Shown here: one piece after another, positions 38,639 to 48,610 of the stretch
How positions within the stretch are numbered: position 1 is the first letter of the stretch
Layout of the letters: every line of letters starts with the position of its first letter
Assembly (NCBI RefSeq): GCF_012912105.1
Contig: NZ_QMEA01000005.1
Location: 100,674-164,673, forward strand
Reading direction: 5' to 3'
From: Brasilonema sp. UFV-L1
GTDB taxonomy: Bacteria > Cyanobacteriota > Cyanobacteriia > Cyanobacteriales > Nostocaceae
Length of the DNA stretch: 64,000 nucleotides
Program-made: the position numbers and the translations under genes
Notes under the pieces: model-generated
What the model saw: the letters and a program-made list of their open reading frames with translations, nothing else
What the model was told of the DNA's origin: nothing
Databases searched by the model: none

Positions 38639-39493
38639 TCATTTGTAGTGTTGTGACAAAACAGGTGGTGAATAGCGTTTACGACGATTTTGAAAGGTCT
38701 TCCAAAGCAATACGCAAGCAAATATCATAGTTGAGAGCAGCACAACACTAGCACCAGAGGCAATGTCGAAGTAGTAGCTTAAGTAAATACCGATAAAGGC
38801 GATCGCAGCTCCCAAAAAACCAGAAAGAATCATCATGTAACCAAAATGGTTACTCAACAACCGTGCTATTGAAGCGGGAATCACCACCGCCGAAATAATC
38901 AGAGTCACACCTAAGACATTCAGCGTTGCGACAAGCATTGTCGCCAGCATCAAAGCGAAGAGTGTATCCATAAAAAAGACAGGAACACCGTGAACTTGAG
39001 CAACTTCTCTGTCGAAACACCAAAATAATAAAGGGCGATAAAAGCAGAAAACCAAGCTTAGCAAAACAACGGTTACGCCTGTCACAACCCATAAATCTGT
39101 TGGAGAAACTCCCAGCACATTACCAAACAAAGCGGCTTCAAAATTTTGGCTGAACTTCCGGTAGGTGCTGATAATAGCTACCCCCAAAGCAAAACTCGCG
39201 GTGGTGACAATACCAATTGCTGCATCTGAGTAAATTTTGCGTCCAGTCAAATATTGGATCAAAACAGCAGAACCAAATCCCCATATTCCAGAACCAATGT
39301 AGAAATTAAGTCCCAAGACATAACTTAATACAGCGCCACCCAAAATAGCATGAGATAAACCGTGAGCAATGTAGCTCATCCGACGAGTTGTAATATAAAC
39401 ACCCATCACGCCACATAATAAACCTGCCATCATCCCAACTAAAATGGCACGGCTGAAAAATTCATAGCGGAAGGGTTCAAATATAAGATTCAT
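38639..39493 (-). CDS. Zn/Mn-type ABC transporter permease
   Basis: The protein has 284 residues and about eight membrane helices. It is of the ABC-3 family (ZnuB/MntB): FFSRAILVGMMAGLLCGVMGVYITTRRMSYIAHGLSHAILGGA starts it (about residues 12-55), and VTLIISAVVIPASIARLLS is the conserved coupling region. It forms the channel for the metal delivered by the binding protein. It is the last gene of a three-gene unit (binding protein, ATPase, permease), 8 bp after the ATPase gene. Confidence 0.92.
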   Translation of the reverse strand: MNLIFEPFRYEFFSRAILVGMMAGLLCGVMGVYITTRRMSYIAHGLSHAILGGAVLSYVLGLNFYIGSGIWGFGSAVLIQYLTGRKIYSDAAIGIVTTASFALGVAIISTYRKFSQNFEAALFGNVLGVSPTDLWVVTGVTVVLLSLVFCFYRPLLFWCFDREVAQVHGVPVFFMDTLFALMLATMLVATLNVLGVTLIISAVVIPASIARLLSNHFGYMMILSGFLGAAIAFIGIYLSYYFDIASGASVVLLSTMIFACVLLWKTFQNRRKRYSPPVLSQHYK

Positions 39494-39501
39494 ATGTTAA
39501 A

Positions 39502-40338
39502 TCAGGCAGACTTTGATTGACCTTGAAGTAAGCTTGGAGGCAAGTTGCTTTGCATTTGATGGCGCAACGAAGTTCCTCCACTGGCGATCAAAATGCGATC
39601 TTGCTGGTGAAACACAACCATTTGGGCACCAAAGGTACGTTCAAGGTTAGCAGGAGTAAAGATATCAAGCGGTTGACCTTGACAAATCAGTCCGTGATTA
39701 AAACACACAACCCAAGGTAGATGTGTGGCGACTGAATTAAGATCGTGGGTGGAGAGTAAAATAGTCAAACCTTGCTGATTCAAATCGGCTAATAGATGTA
39801 AGAGTTCGTGCTGAACCTGCAAGTCAGAACTGCTGGTAGGTTCATCTAATAGTACGATTTCTGGTTCTCCCACCAGCGCACGGGCGAGAAAAACCCGCTG
39901 CTGTTGTCCACCAGATAATTCACCGATGGGCTGGCGGGCGACATGAGCAACTCCTACGCGATCTAGGAGTTCTCTGGCTGCAGTGCGATCGCCTCTTGAA
40001 GCCCAAGGTAACATTCTCTGCTTTTGATAACGCCCCATCATCACCACTTCTTGGGCTGTGACAGGAAAGTTCCAGTCTACCGTTTCCACTTGAGGTACAT
40101 AACCCACTCGCGACGGTGATATTCCTGGCTTCAAACGTTTTCCCCGAAACCAAATTTCTCCAGCCCAAGGATGAATTAACCCTAAAATTGCCTTCATTAA
40201 AGTGCTTTTACCGCTTCCTGATGGTCCCACCAAACCAGAAAGTTGACCACGGTATAGAGACAAATTGACCTGTGTAAACACAGGTTTGTTTTCATAGCCA
40301 CAAGTTAAATTTTTAACTTCTAGTAGTGGTTGTTCCAT
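39502..40338 (-). CDS. Zn/Mn-type ABC transporter ATPase
   Basis: ATG 40,338 (MEQPLLEVKNLTCGYENKPV) is preferred over an in-frame ATG at 40,374. The protein has 278 residues. Walker A is GPSGSGKSTLMK, the signature is LSGGQQQRVFLARAL, Walker B is EIVLLDEPTSS and the switch His is in STHDL. It powers the permease encoded next. It lies 88 bp after the binding-protein gene. Confidence 0.93.
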   Translation of the reverse strand: MEQPLLEVKNLTCGYENKPVFTQVNLSLYRGQLSGLVGPSGSGKSTLMKAILGLIHPWAGEIWFRGKRLKPGISPSRVGYVPQVETVDWNFPVTAQEVVMMGRYQKQRMLPWASRGDRTAARELLDRVGVAHVARQPIGELSGGQQQRVFLARALVGEPEIVLLDEPTSSSDLQVQHELLHLLADLNQQGLTILLSTHDLNSVATHLPWVVCFNHGLICQGQPLDIFTPANLERTFGAQMVVFHQQDRILIASGGTSLRHQMQSNLPPSLLQGQSKSA

Positions 40339-40426
40339 TAGCAATAAATAACCTTTGCAGCAGGCGGAATGCATTGTTCAGACTAAATGATAAGTCAAGT
40401 ATTTAAGGCTTATCTTTGGTTTTTAT

Positions 40427-41500
40427 TTATTTTTGAGAAGTTTTTGTCTGGTTAGCTGTTGGTCCAACGATATTAGCAGTATTGACATTCTTCACGAGTT
40501 CAGGATTTCCACCTAGATTTTCGGCAAGAATCCGCAGATTGTTGACCATCATGCCAATATATGTATGTTCAGGGTTCGTGTTTTCAATAGCATTAGCAGA
40601 TCCGTCGCCAGGTAATTCATCATCAGCAGTGTTGGCTATTTTCACTTTCGCTTCTCGGGCAATTTGCTCTTCTACCTTGCTAGGATAGACTTCCGATCCA
40701 AAGATAGCAGGAACCCCAAGTTGACGAATTTGAGTAATGAGCTTTGCTACGTCTTTGGCAGAAGGTTCTTTAAAATCTGATGGTTGAATAGCACCAATGA
40801 CTTGAAAGCCGTACTCTCTTGCCCAATACGCCCAAGAATCGTGGTAAGTTAAAAGCTTACGGTTTTTGGGTGGAATGCTCTCCACAACTGCACGAGTTGC
40901 TTTATCTAGTGCATCCAGGCGTTGCAAGTAGTTTTTCAGATTGGTATCGTAGTAATCTTTACCATCTGGGTCTAACTGAGTTAACTGTTCGGCAGCTAAT
41001 TTAGCGTAAGCTTCAGCATATTTGGGATTCACCCACAGGTGGGGATTGGGTTCGCCCTTATCTTTGGGAAAGCTGAAATCGTAAATCCACTGAGTTTGGG
41101 TGATAGTATTATTGCCAAGTTCGTAAATATTAGTTTCTTTAAGCTTAGAAGCTTTTGCCAGTTTTGCTGTCGGGCTTTCCAAGTACAACCCATTGACAAT
41201 AATCAATTTAGCCTTGGAGAGCAAATCAGCATCCGAAGGACGAGGCTCGAAGGTGTGAGAGTCAGTACCTTCAGGAATAATGCCTGTGACTTGAATACGC
41301 TCCCCTGCAATATTACTGACAATGTTCGTTAATGGTGCTACAGTTGTGACAACTAAAGGCTTATTCTGAGCTTTTTGGTCTCTAGCCTGAGCAGGAGTCG
41401 CTGTTGCTTCCGGACTTGAAGATACTGTTTGATTCCCTGGTGTACTGCAAGCGACCACTGAAAAGCTCAGTGCTAACACCATTGCAGAAATTTTTTTCAT
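40427..41500 (-). CDS. Zn/Mn-type ABC transporter substrate-binding lipoprotein
   Basis: The protein has 357 residues. The lipobox SVVAC (Cys18) marks a lipoprotein, followed by a low-complexity linker. The TroA/ZnuA fold carries candidate metal ligands His82 (TDSHTFEP), His154 (NPHLWVNP), His220 (TYHDSW) and Asp293 (NTADDEL). Three His plus an acid is the ZnuA/TroA pattern and favours zinc, though TroA-like proteins also bind manganese. The His-rich loop of many ZnuA proteins is absent. An inverted repeat TCTCTAT-CATTA-ATAGAGA (41,522-41,540) lies about 20 bp upstream of the start. Confidence 0.9.
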   Translation of the reverse strand: MKKISAMVLALSFSVVACSTPGNQTVSSSPEATATPAQARDQKAQNKPLVVTTVAPLTNIVSNIAGERIQVTGIIPEGTDSHTFEPRPSDADLLSKAKLIIVNGLYLESPTAKLAKASKLKETNIYELGNNTITQTQWIYDFSFPKDKGEPNPHLWVNPKYAEAYAKLAAEQLTQLDPDGKDYYDTNLKNYLQRLDALDKATRAVVESIPPKNRKLLTYHDSWAYWAREYGFQVIGAIQPSDFKEPSAKDVAKLITQIRQLGVPAIFGSEVYPSKVEEQIAREAKVKIANTADDELPGDGSANAIENTNPEHTYIGMMVNNLRILAENLGGNPELVKNVNTANIVGPTANQTKTSQK

Positions 41501-41521
41501 TGGCAGTTAATATTAGGAATT

Positions 41522-41540
41522 TCTCTATCATTAATAGAGA
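41522..41540. promoter_or_regulatory. Inverted repeat upstream of the metal-binding-protein gene
   Basis: TCTCTAT-CATTA-ATAGAGA is a 7-5-7 inverted repeat in the 5' leader of the metal ABC operon. It may be an operator or an RNA hairpin close to the ribosome site. It does not match the Fur-family box. Confidence 0.4.
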
Positions 41541-41832
41541 GTTTTTCTGCCTAAAAATGCAATCCTCCACCTGGGGATATCGTCAAAATTTGATAGTATC
41601 TTTCGTCATTGATATCCTGAAGACTTTGCCTTATGTATATACACGGCAGCTTGGGATAACTCGGACTATAAAGCGCTTTACATAACGGTAACTACCGTTT
41701 TGATGTCACGAAGGTGTAACCAGGTAGACCTGTACTTTGCTTATGTACACTTAAGTTCAGGCAAATTATCGAAATACCAACAAAAACGACTGAATCATTG
41801 GTTACTATTGTTTCGGTTTTATTGATGGTAAG

Positions 41833-42315
41833 ATGTTAATGTCTATTTTGCGTAGATATGCGGTTATTGTTCCTATAAGCTTGAGTATGGCTTTGTTAGT
41901 GAGTGCGTGCAATGACAGCAAAGCCTCTCAATGTCAGCGACTGATTAGCCTTATTAACAAAGGAAGTGACTTGATTGATAAGAATAAAGGGCAGCAGGTG
42001 ACAACTAGCTTGCAACTATCCAAGGATTTGGAAGCTGTAACCAAAGAAATCAAGGAGCTGAAGTTAAAAAACCTCAAGCTTCAAGAATTTCAGAGCAGTT
42101 TTGTCAACGTGTTTGAGACTTTTAGTCAATCAATTGCTACAGCAGGTAAGGCTCTTGGCTCAGCTAAGACTGCTAAAGCCTCAGTAGAGGGTAGAGCCAG
42201 AATTCAAAAAGCAAGAGGAGACATCGATACCGCTCTCACAACAGCTGCAGATGCTGCTAAGCAGTCTGATGTCTTAGCATCTGAGGTGAACAAGTACTGT
42301 AGCGAATCAAAATGA
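41833..42315 (+). CDS. Putative lipoprotein of unknown function
   Basis: The protein has 160 residues. A signal sequence with lipobox (SMALLVSAC, Cys26) is followed by a helical, Lys-rich region with heptad character (KDLEAVTKEIKELKLKNLKLQ) and an Ala/Lys-rich C-terminus. Similar small helical lipoproteins occur in filamentous cyanobacteria; I do not know a function. It is transcribed divergently from the metal ABC transporter, 332 bp away. Confidence 0.75.
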   Translation: MLMSILRRYAVIVPISLSMALLVSACNDSKASQCQRLISLINKGSDLIDKNKGQQVTTSLQLSKDLEAVTKEIKELKLKNLKLQEFQSSFVNVFETFSQSIATAGKALGSAKTAKASVEGRARIQKARGDIDTALTTAADAAKQSDVLASEVNKYCSESK

Positions 42316-42496
42316 GATTAAGGAGGTTGCAGTAGCACTTGCGTGCTACTGTCAATCGTCAGACTATGGGTGTTGGTAGTTCAGCAAATCTACAAAATTC
42401 CAGCTTGAAAACCTGCGATGAGAAGGCGTATCACAGCACGGGTTTCGTTCTCAACGTCTCGTTCTTTATCTTCCATCACAAGAACAGGGTGATGGA

Positions 42497-42905
42497 AACT
42501 TGACACTCCCACGGTAGCCCAAATATCGCGCAAGCGCTGCCTACGGCACGGCTGCGCCTAACATTTGGACAAAAAGCCGTGGGATTCTTGGTTCACTCAG
42601 TCCACTTACCATGATTAGTTTCCTAATCATGCCAGAGGTGGGTCTGTCCGCAAGCTTTTTGCTCCATTGCAGAAGCCAGATCCGGTATGCCCTACCGTAC
42701 TGTTTTGACCAAAACTTTGGTTGTCTGGTACTTGGTGCTTGAAGATTTTACCTGCGCAAGCATTCGGTGCACAGAACCACGCCAGGTGCTACAACGGGGG
42801 GCTTAGGGGTTCCCAAAGGGGTTGGGGGGCGAGACCCCCAAGGGCGCACTGGCTCCCCTATCTTCAGTTTTCAAGGTGCGATGCCTTTCGGCTCTGGGTT
42901 TTTTA
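42497..42905 (-). mobile_element. Remnant of an IS200/IS605-type element
   Basis: Near 42,500 CTTGACACTCCCACGG has the form of an IS605-type end, and CCGTGGGATTC at about 42,577-42,587 pairs with it (CCCACGG/CCGTGGG), as in the right-end hairpin of these elements. On the minus strand the adjacent frame ends GLSEPRIPRL, like the tail of a TnpB protein. The rest of tnpB is missing. The hairpin contains a GCGCAAGCGC/TACGGCACGGCTG repeat piece. Downstream (42,770-42,900) is a G-rich palindromic repeat (GGGGGGCTTAGGGG, GGGGCGAGACCCCC). The RHH gene next to it supports the element call. Confidence 0.4.
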
Positions 42906-42969
42906 AGTGGTTGAATACCCTACCCACTCAAATAATGATAGCATCTATGTAGCGCTTATTGCGATACGT

Positions 42970-43113
42970 ATGACAGAAAAACATTTAAGTATAAGAGTCC
43001 CAGAAAATGAAATGAAAATTTTAGAGAAGTATGCTAAGAAAACAAAACGAACCAAAACAGACTTAGTTCGTGAATGGATTCGTTCTCTTGAGAACTTAGC
43101 AACAGGCACTTAA
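42970..43113 (+). CDS. Small ribbon-helix-helix protein
   Basis: ATG 42,970 gives 47 residues: MTEKHLSIRVPENEMKILEK followed by TKRTKTDLVREWIRSLE, a complete ribbon-helix-helix (CopG-like) domain. In cyanobacteria such small RHH genes often lie beside tnpB of IS200/IS605-type elements; that is recalled knowledge, and it fits the remnant on the opposite strand. It may also be an orphan antitoxin. Confidence 0.65.
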   Translation: MTEKHLSIRVPENEMKILEKYAKKTKRTKTDLVREWIRSLENLATGT

Positions 43114-43498
43114 AAGTGCCACGCATTCATGAGGACAGTACTTGATGAGGGTCTCCCGACAGAGGTATCTGTCCGTCCCACCCCGCGCGTGGGGATGGGC
43201 TTTCTGCTATCAACGCTGTAAAGTCGCGCTACGTACCGCTTCATAAAGCATGGACAAATATGCGAGCGCCTTGGTGGTCAGTCGCGCTCGATTAGTTAGA
43301 TTTGGTAACTATATGATACCAGCGACTGACCACCGCCTCAAAGAGAAATCTTTCTTGGGTATGAATGGATAAGGCGGTCCTGTTGTCTATTTCAGACCCA
43401 ACCCTCCATCACCCCCAGCAACACTTAGAATTGCAAGTTATTTAATCCACGTCTCTAAGTATATTGATCTAAGATGAAGTACTTTCCGCAGGGTAAGC

Positions 43499-43609
43499 TA
43501 TAATACCTATGAAATCAGATTTCGTGTAAATTTTTAACTGTCTAGTGGACGTTGGTGGAAATAACTATCCAATTGAAAAAAGTTAAAAAGCTTATTGTAC
43601 AAGCTTTTT
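43499..43609 (+). ncRNA. Candidate small RNA: -10 box and terminator 100 bp apart
   Basis: A TATAAT box (43,499-43,504) is followed by an intrinsic terminator at 43,585-43,609: AAAAAGCTT and AAGCTTTTT around ATTGTAC, then T's. No ORF lies between. A clear -35 box is not seen. It could be a ~95-nt small RNA. The rest of 43,114-44,085 holds no gene that I can support. Confidence 0.25.
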
Positions 43610-44085
43610 TGCCTTCTGCCTTCAGTTCTTGCTGACAACTTGCACTGCTGATTTCTGCCGCACTGTACAAGTTAGATTTGATTGTCAATCAATAAGTGAG
43701 ACATATTTCCAGAATAAACAGCCTTTATATTTTGCTGATTTTTTGAATTTTGACCAGAAAGATTATCAAGACAATATTATGCTATATATCGATGAGTGAT
43801 TGCATAGTTACAATGAAATTAGAGTCAATTGCTCACTCAGATTCTCTTCATCAACAAGTATATCGCTTCTTTATAGCTCAGGCGTATCTGTTGAAGTAGA
43901 GACTTCAGAGTATAAACTCAAAAACCTTTTTTGAACTTTGGACTATGGAAAGTTAAGATGAGTGGAGTATATTTCACCCAATTGATGTTCGGACCATTTT
44001 GTGTCACAAGGTCATCACCTAGTATAAGTTCTCTATTGTCAACTTACCAAAAAAAACTTGCAAAATCTAAAATACAGAGGTCTCA

Positions 44086-44772
44086 ATGAACATTGCCGCT
44101 TTTGATAAAGAAAAAGATCAATATAAACGAATCAAGGAGAAATCACATTGGCAAGAAGAACATCACATAGAAACAACCAACCAAGGAGAAGATGCAAAAA
44201 TGTCAGGTTCTGAGGTTGATAAATGCATTTTCGGTAATTCCAATCGTGGTCGAGTAGCCATTTTCATTGATGGAGCGAATTTATTTCATGCAGGTTTACA
44301 ACTTGGTCTTGAAATAGACTACGCTAAACTTCTTTGTTGTTTAACTGAAAATGCAAAGCTTTTGCGTGCTTTCTTCTACACTGGAGTGGATCGCACAAAT
44401 GAAAAGCAACAGGGTTTTCTGCTCTGGATGCGTCGAAACGGCTACCGTGTTGTAACCAAAGATTTAGTACAGTTTCCAGATGGTTCTAAAAAAGCCAATC
44501 TAGATGTAGAAATTTCTGTAGATATGATGAATTTAGCTCCTTACTACGACACTGCTGTATTAGTGAGTGGAGATGGAGATTTAGCATATGCGGTTAATGC
44601 TCTTTCGTATCAAGGGGTTCGAGTTGAAGTTGTCAGTATACGCTCAATGACGAGCGACAGTTTGATTGATGTGACTGATTATTTTGTTGACATAGAAACA
44701 ATCAAACAAAATATTCAAAAAGATTCCCATCCCTGTTACAATTACCGGTCTTTGTCGAATTCTAGTTTGTAA
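44086..44772 (+). CDS. NYN-domain (LabA/DUF88-like) protein
   Basis: The protein has 228 residues. After a ~60-residue polar N-terminal region, the PIN-like NYN domain shows its acidic residues: VAIFIDGANLFHAG (Asp), KKANLDVEISVDMM (Asp) and DTAVLVSGDGDLAYAV (Asp-x-Asp). NYN proteins are predicted RNases; LabA in Synechococcus affects clock output. No catalytic residue is missing by eye. It stands alone, about 1 kb from its neighbour on either side apart from the broken two-component locus. A second Met at 44,200 (MSGSEV) is a possible shorter start. Confidence 0.8.
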   Translation: MNIAAFDKEKDQYKRIKEKSHWQEEHHIETTNQGEDAKMSGSEVDKCIFGNSNRGRVAIFIDGANLFHAGLQLGLEIDYAKLLCCLTENAKLLRAFFYTGVDRTNEKQQGFLLWMRRNGYRVVTKDLVQFPDGSKKANLDVEISVDMMNLAPYYDTAVLVSGDGDLAYAVNALSYQGVRVEVVSIRSMTSDSLIDVTDYFVDIETIKQNIQKDSHPCYNYRSLSNSSL

Positions 44773-44949
44773 AAGAAGGTTTTTCTAAGGACGGCTTACA
44801 CCAGACTTCGCTATAGAGAAAAACATAGTAACAAATTGTAAATAATTCGACTATTACTGAACTGTCAACTCAAAGTTTTACTCTCAAATATCAGTGACAA
44901 TGGCAAGCCAGAAAATGACTATCCATATCTTGCTTGCCTACTGTAGAAT

Positions 44950-45814
44950 ATGAACATTTTAATTATTGAAGATGAGCCTGAAATTGCCCAGTTAATCCAA
45001 ATGTCTTTGGAAAAAGAAGGTTTTTCCTGTTGCATAAGCAGCGACGGTTTGAACGCCTTACGAATCTTTCAGTAGCAATCACCAGATTTAATTATTTTAG
45101 ATTTAATGATTCCTGGTTTAGATGATTTGGAAGTTTGTGCAAGAATTCGTCAGAAACCTGGTGGAAAAGACCCATATATTCAGAAATTTATTTACGACTA
45201 GCAAAAGAAACCAAGCGTTTAGAGCGCTTAGTCAACCATTTGCAAGAACTTTCCAAAGCAGAAGCGGGTTATCTTCCAATAAAGATACAGCCAGTCAATC
45301 TGCGTCCTTTGCTGGAGTCAATGGTCGAGACATTTGCTGACCAACTACTAGAAGATGGACCAGTTTTGCGCTTAGAGTGTCCATCGAAACTCCCCATAGT
45401 ATTGGCAGATATTGACCGTACAGAACAGGTGCTAGTCAATCTTCTTGGTAATGCAGTGCGTTATACCACTAAAGGTTTGATTACTCTTCGTGTTTGGGCT
45501 GAGCCCTCTAGGCTATGGATTGCAGTCATTGATACAGGAATGGGAATTGCCAAAGAAGATTTGCCCTACGTCTTTGAGCGCTTCTGGCGAGCTCACAAAT
45601 CTCGCGATCTGCCGAAGCGCGTAGCGTGCGCTTTGCGCTCGTAAGGCAAGCGTTAGCGCAGGCCCCCTAAGGGGCTAGCTATCGCCATTCTGGAGGAACA
45701 GGCATAGGTTTAACCATCTCGCGCCGTTTAGTGGAACTGCAAAGCGGTCAGATTGAAGTCGAAAGTCAACTAGGATTGGGTAGCACGTTTCGTTTTTTTC
45801 TGCCTTTGGCTTAA
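44950..45814 (+). pseudogene. Broken two-component locus: response regulator fused to histidine kinase remnant
   Basis: MNILIIEDEPEIAQLIQMSL begins a response regulator; a TAG at 45,073 interrupts it, after which [20 protein letters not shown] continues in frame with the phospho-Asp. Near 45,165 the sequence jumps to the middle of a histidine kinase: [18 protein letters not shown], then the N box ([13 protein letters not shown]) and G1 box (VIDTGMGI). At 45,603-45,690 a palindromic repeat splits it, and the end resumes with [20 protein letters not shown] and FRFFLPLA. The H box and most of the regulator are gone. So three events (deletion, nonsense, insertion) have inactivated it. Confidence 0.88.
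45603..45690 (+). repeat. Palindromic interspersed repeat inserted in histidine kinase remnant
   Basis: It begins GCGATCTGCCGAAGCGCG and ends CCCCCTAAGGGGCTAGCTAT CGC. The ends match the reverse complement of the element at 23,041-23,133 and the short form at 23,199-23,232. It contains GCGCAAAGCGC-type inner palindromes. It lies exactly between the kinase segments RAHKS and SGGTGIGL. Confidence 0.8.
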
Positions 45815-45824
45815 GTTAACTTTA

Positions 45825-46030
<206 letters not shown>

Positions 46031-46904
46031 AAAATTAACCTGCACTAAGTATACAAGCTAATGACACAACTGATTACACCTCTTGTGTCAAATTCATCTC
46101 ACTTTATCTGTTCTCACAGAACTATTCTCAAGATTAAGATATGGTACATAAATCATTCAAAATTCAAAAATTGAAAACAAAAAATAAAAATATTTACAAC
46201 TGGAAAGTACTTTACTTCTTCACTGTACAGCAATTAAACGCGTAATACTCTTCTTTTTATCTATTGAACTTAAGTATAGTCCAACTTTTTGTGTAGTATA
46301 AATTTCTCTTTCCTATGTTGTGCGTTATAACACAGGGTTGCTTTTTGATTAGGATATCTGGGATTCTAACCAAGAGTTACTGAACTTTTTCCGAAAACTA
46401 TTTTGTATAAAAAGACATATATAGCTATTGATGATGCCCAATCAAAATCAATCATTCTATACTTGATTTTCTTTTGTATCTATGTAAATGTCTTTATATT
46501 CAAGACTGTTGGGCAACTTCCAAAGTGGTATCAGTTTTGTTCAAGTTAACTTATGACATATCAATTTTATTTTTTAATTTTTTAATATTAAAACTATACA
46601 AAAGGTGAGATAGTTATGATGAATCAGTAAAATTTCTGGTCTATGGATAAGCAAAGGTAAGATAGTCAAAACATATCCGTAAAATTTCCGTTCCATTCAA
46701 ATTTGTATGAATTAGGTGTATGTACTGATTTGTAATTTTTTATGGTTATATTAACATTTAGCTAAATTATCAAAAAGTGTATGTACCTGCTTCATCAATT
46801 AGGATAGTTGTTTGACTAACCTCTAGCTTATACTGATGATTTTTTGTAATAGATGAGCCGTAAGTTATGTTTTCTGAATCTTTGATAACCAAGGAGTCGC
46901 TACA
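46031..46904. other. AT-rich intergenic stretch without a supported gene
   Basis: About 870 bp with frequent stops in all frames. I see only short A/T-rich inverted repeats and scattered -10-like boxes. GGAGTCGCTACA at its end is the ribosome site of the next gene. Confidence 0.5.
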
Positions 46905-47180
46905 GTGAATAAGGTGCAATTGGCTTTTCTGATTAATTATCTGCTAACAACTTGTTATTTTTTTATCAACTGGTTAAGATTTTTTATCCGTCATCCTAGC
47001 TCTTCTCCAGATGATCATTTTTTGTCTTTTGTGATGCTTATCATCAGTACTATTTTATGGCCTATCACTGTTCCGATGTCTTTTCTAAAAATATTAAAGA
47101 CACAGAAAGTAGAGTTTAATACTGTGATTCCAGTTCTGATTACAGTCTTTACATTCAGTCTTACACTTTACATGGGTTAG
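46905..47180 (+). CDS. Small two- to three-helix membrane protein, unknown function
   Basis: The protein has 91 residues and a GTG start behind AAGGAGTCGCTACA. Hydrophobic segments are at about 6-26 (AFLINYLLTTCYFFINWLRF), 40-60 (FLSFVMLIISTILWPITVPM) and 74-90 (VIPVLITVFTFSLTLYMG). No motif is recognised. The good ribosome site and coherent hydropathy argue for a real gene. Confidence 0.55.
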   Translation: MNKVQLAFLINYLLTTCYFFINWLRFFIRHPSSSPDDHFLSFVMLIISTILWPITVPMSFLKILKTQKVEFNTVIPVLITVFTFSLTLYMG

Positions 47181-47454
47181 TTACTTTTAGTTTGATTTTT
47201 GCTATTAACATTGGCTGTACCTTGCGTATCATAATTGTTGTGCATAAAACAAACTGCCACTTTGCATTTACCATTACACCCGCAAAAAACTAAAAAGTTA
47301 TATGGTGGCATAAATATAAAAACTGGTGGATAGTAGCAACTGTAACTGGTTTCACAGTTAAAGGCTCTAGCCAAGCAAGCGTTTTCTCTAAAGGCTAAAG
47401 AAGTCCATCTCCAGACCTGAGGAACCACAGTTAATTCATTGGTGAAAACTGAAC

Positions 47455-47704
47455 AGCGATCAATGAACGGATTGTAGTCAAGGTGCTGATTACCAAAATT
47501 GGAACCAAGGCTGCCTCAAAGCTGATTGCACAGGAGACTCGAGTTACGCTAACTAGGGCCTACGCTATTCACCAAGTTCTAATTGCAGCCGCTTTGGGCG
47601 CAGATTACATTGCTTCCTATTTAGACAAAATTGCTGCAACTGACTTTGAGCAAACTGCTCGTCGCATAGCAGACCAAGATCTGAGTAAGACACTTGCGCA
47701 ATAA
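47455..47704 (+). pseudogene. Fragment of a transaldolase / fructose-6-phosphate aldolase-like protein
   Basis: VVKVLITKIGTKAASKLIAQ and ETRVTLTRAYAIHQVLIAAA, then LGADYIASYLDKI, match the middle of small transaldolase-family proteins (R-V-T-L-T-x-V-Y, A-x-x-A-L-G-A-D-Y). The Schiff-base lysine segment is marginally present (VKV) but the N-terminal ~85 residues are absent and the C-terminus diverges. It reads as a decaying fragment; an ATG-less start further supports this. Confidence 0.65.
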
Positions 47705-48123
47705 TTCTTTATCAAGCTAGTTCACAAAAATTAATTATTTTATCTGTGAAAATCATCAAAATAGGAGTCAAGAATGCGTTGATACTACAATGAAGTTGCC
47801 TGATTTTTCTAATCTAGAGTGTTTTTTGAAGACAAACTGAGTTTTTTTGTTTTTTGATCAAACCAGGCCAAGATTATAAAAAATCATACTACATTAGCAA
47901 AGCCTTGTAAATACGTGAATACTTGAGAATGTTGTCAATTATTCTTCATATGTTAAGTGAAGATTGCATTAAGTATCGATTTATGAATAGAAATAGCTGA
48001 TGCATAAATGTTATTGAATTAATTTACCTTATCAATTGAAGGAAAAATAAAAGAGTTACGAAGGATAGCCGAAAAATTATAAATTGAAAGCTATCAGTCT
48101 CGATAACTACAATCTTTAATCAG

Positions 48124-48603
48124 ATGAGCAGCCTACCCCAGCAACGAATGTTGCTTTCCCATAACTTTAATGTGTCCGACAACAGTGTCCCCGAACTCAG
48201 TCGAGAGCAGTTCGCCACGATCTTTATTGAAGGATTCAGTGATGAGGAAAATATCAAATGTCGGCTAGTGGACAATCCTCACTGGATCCTAGAAATTTTG
48301 TTTTCCATCGACGAACTTTCGCCGCAGCTTCTAGGCGATCGCTGCGCTAAAATACTAGCTCAAAAGCGTCGAGAGCAGTTGTCTTGCGAACAACCACTTC
48401 CAGATATTTTGGTTTTGGGTGGAATGAAAACGACTTTGGCAATCAATCCTGCTCCGGAATCGCTACAACCTGGACAATGGGGGGTGGATGTGGTGGAAAC
48501 TCCTTCGATAAAGCAGTTTTTACAGGCGATCGCTTGGGAAGCAACCATTGCTCAAAAACCTGCTGATAGTATATTTAAGGTTGAACTAGTGCAGTGGGGC
48601 TAG
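48124..48603 (+). CDS. Conserved-looking protein of unknown function, upstream of ankyrin gene
   Basis: The protein has 159 residues with no signal or membrane segment. It contains FATIFIEGFSDEENIKCRLV, LGDRCAKILAQKRREQL and GQWGVDVVETPSIKQFLQAI; none is a motif I can assign. A stop codon and 7 bp separate it from the ankyrin gene, so the two are probably co-transcribed. About 420 bp upstream (47,705-48,123) is AT-rich and non-coding. Confidence 0.7.
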   Translation: MSSLPQQRMLLSHNFNVSDNSVPELSREQFATIFIEGFSDEENIKCRLVDNPHWILEILFSIDELSPQLLGDRCAKILAQKRREQLSCEQPLPDILVLGGMKTTLAINPAPESLQPGQWGVDVVETPSIKQFLQAIAWEATIAQKPADSIFKVELVQWG

Positions 48604-48610
48604 CTAAATT

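Noticed and set aside
40427..41500. Manganese-specific (MntC) assignment of the metal-binding protein
   Set aside because: A third histidine (His220) fits the ZnuA/TroA ligand set better than the His-His-Glu-Asp set of MntC/PsaA, so only a Zn/Mn-type call is made.
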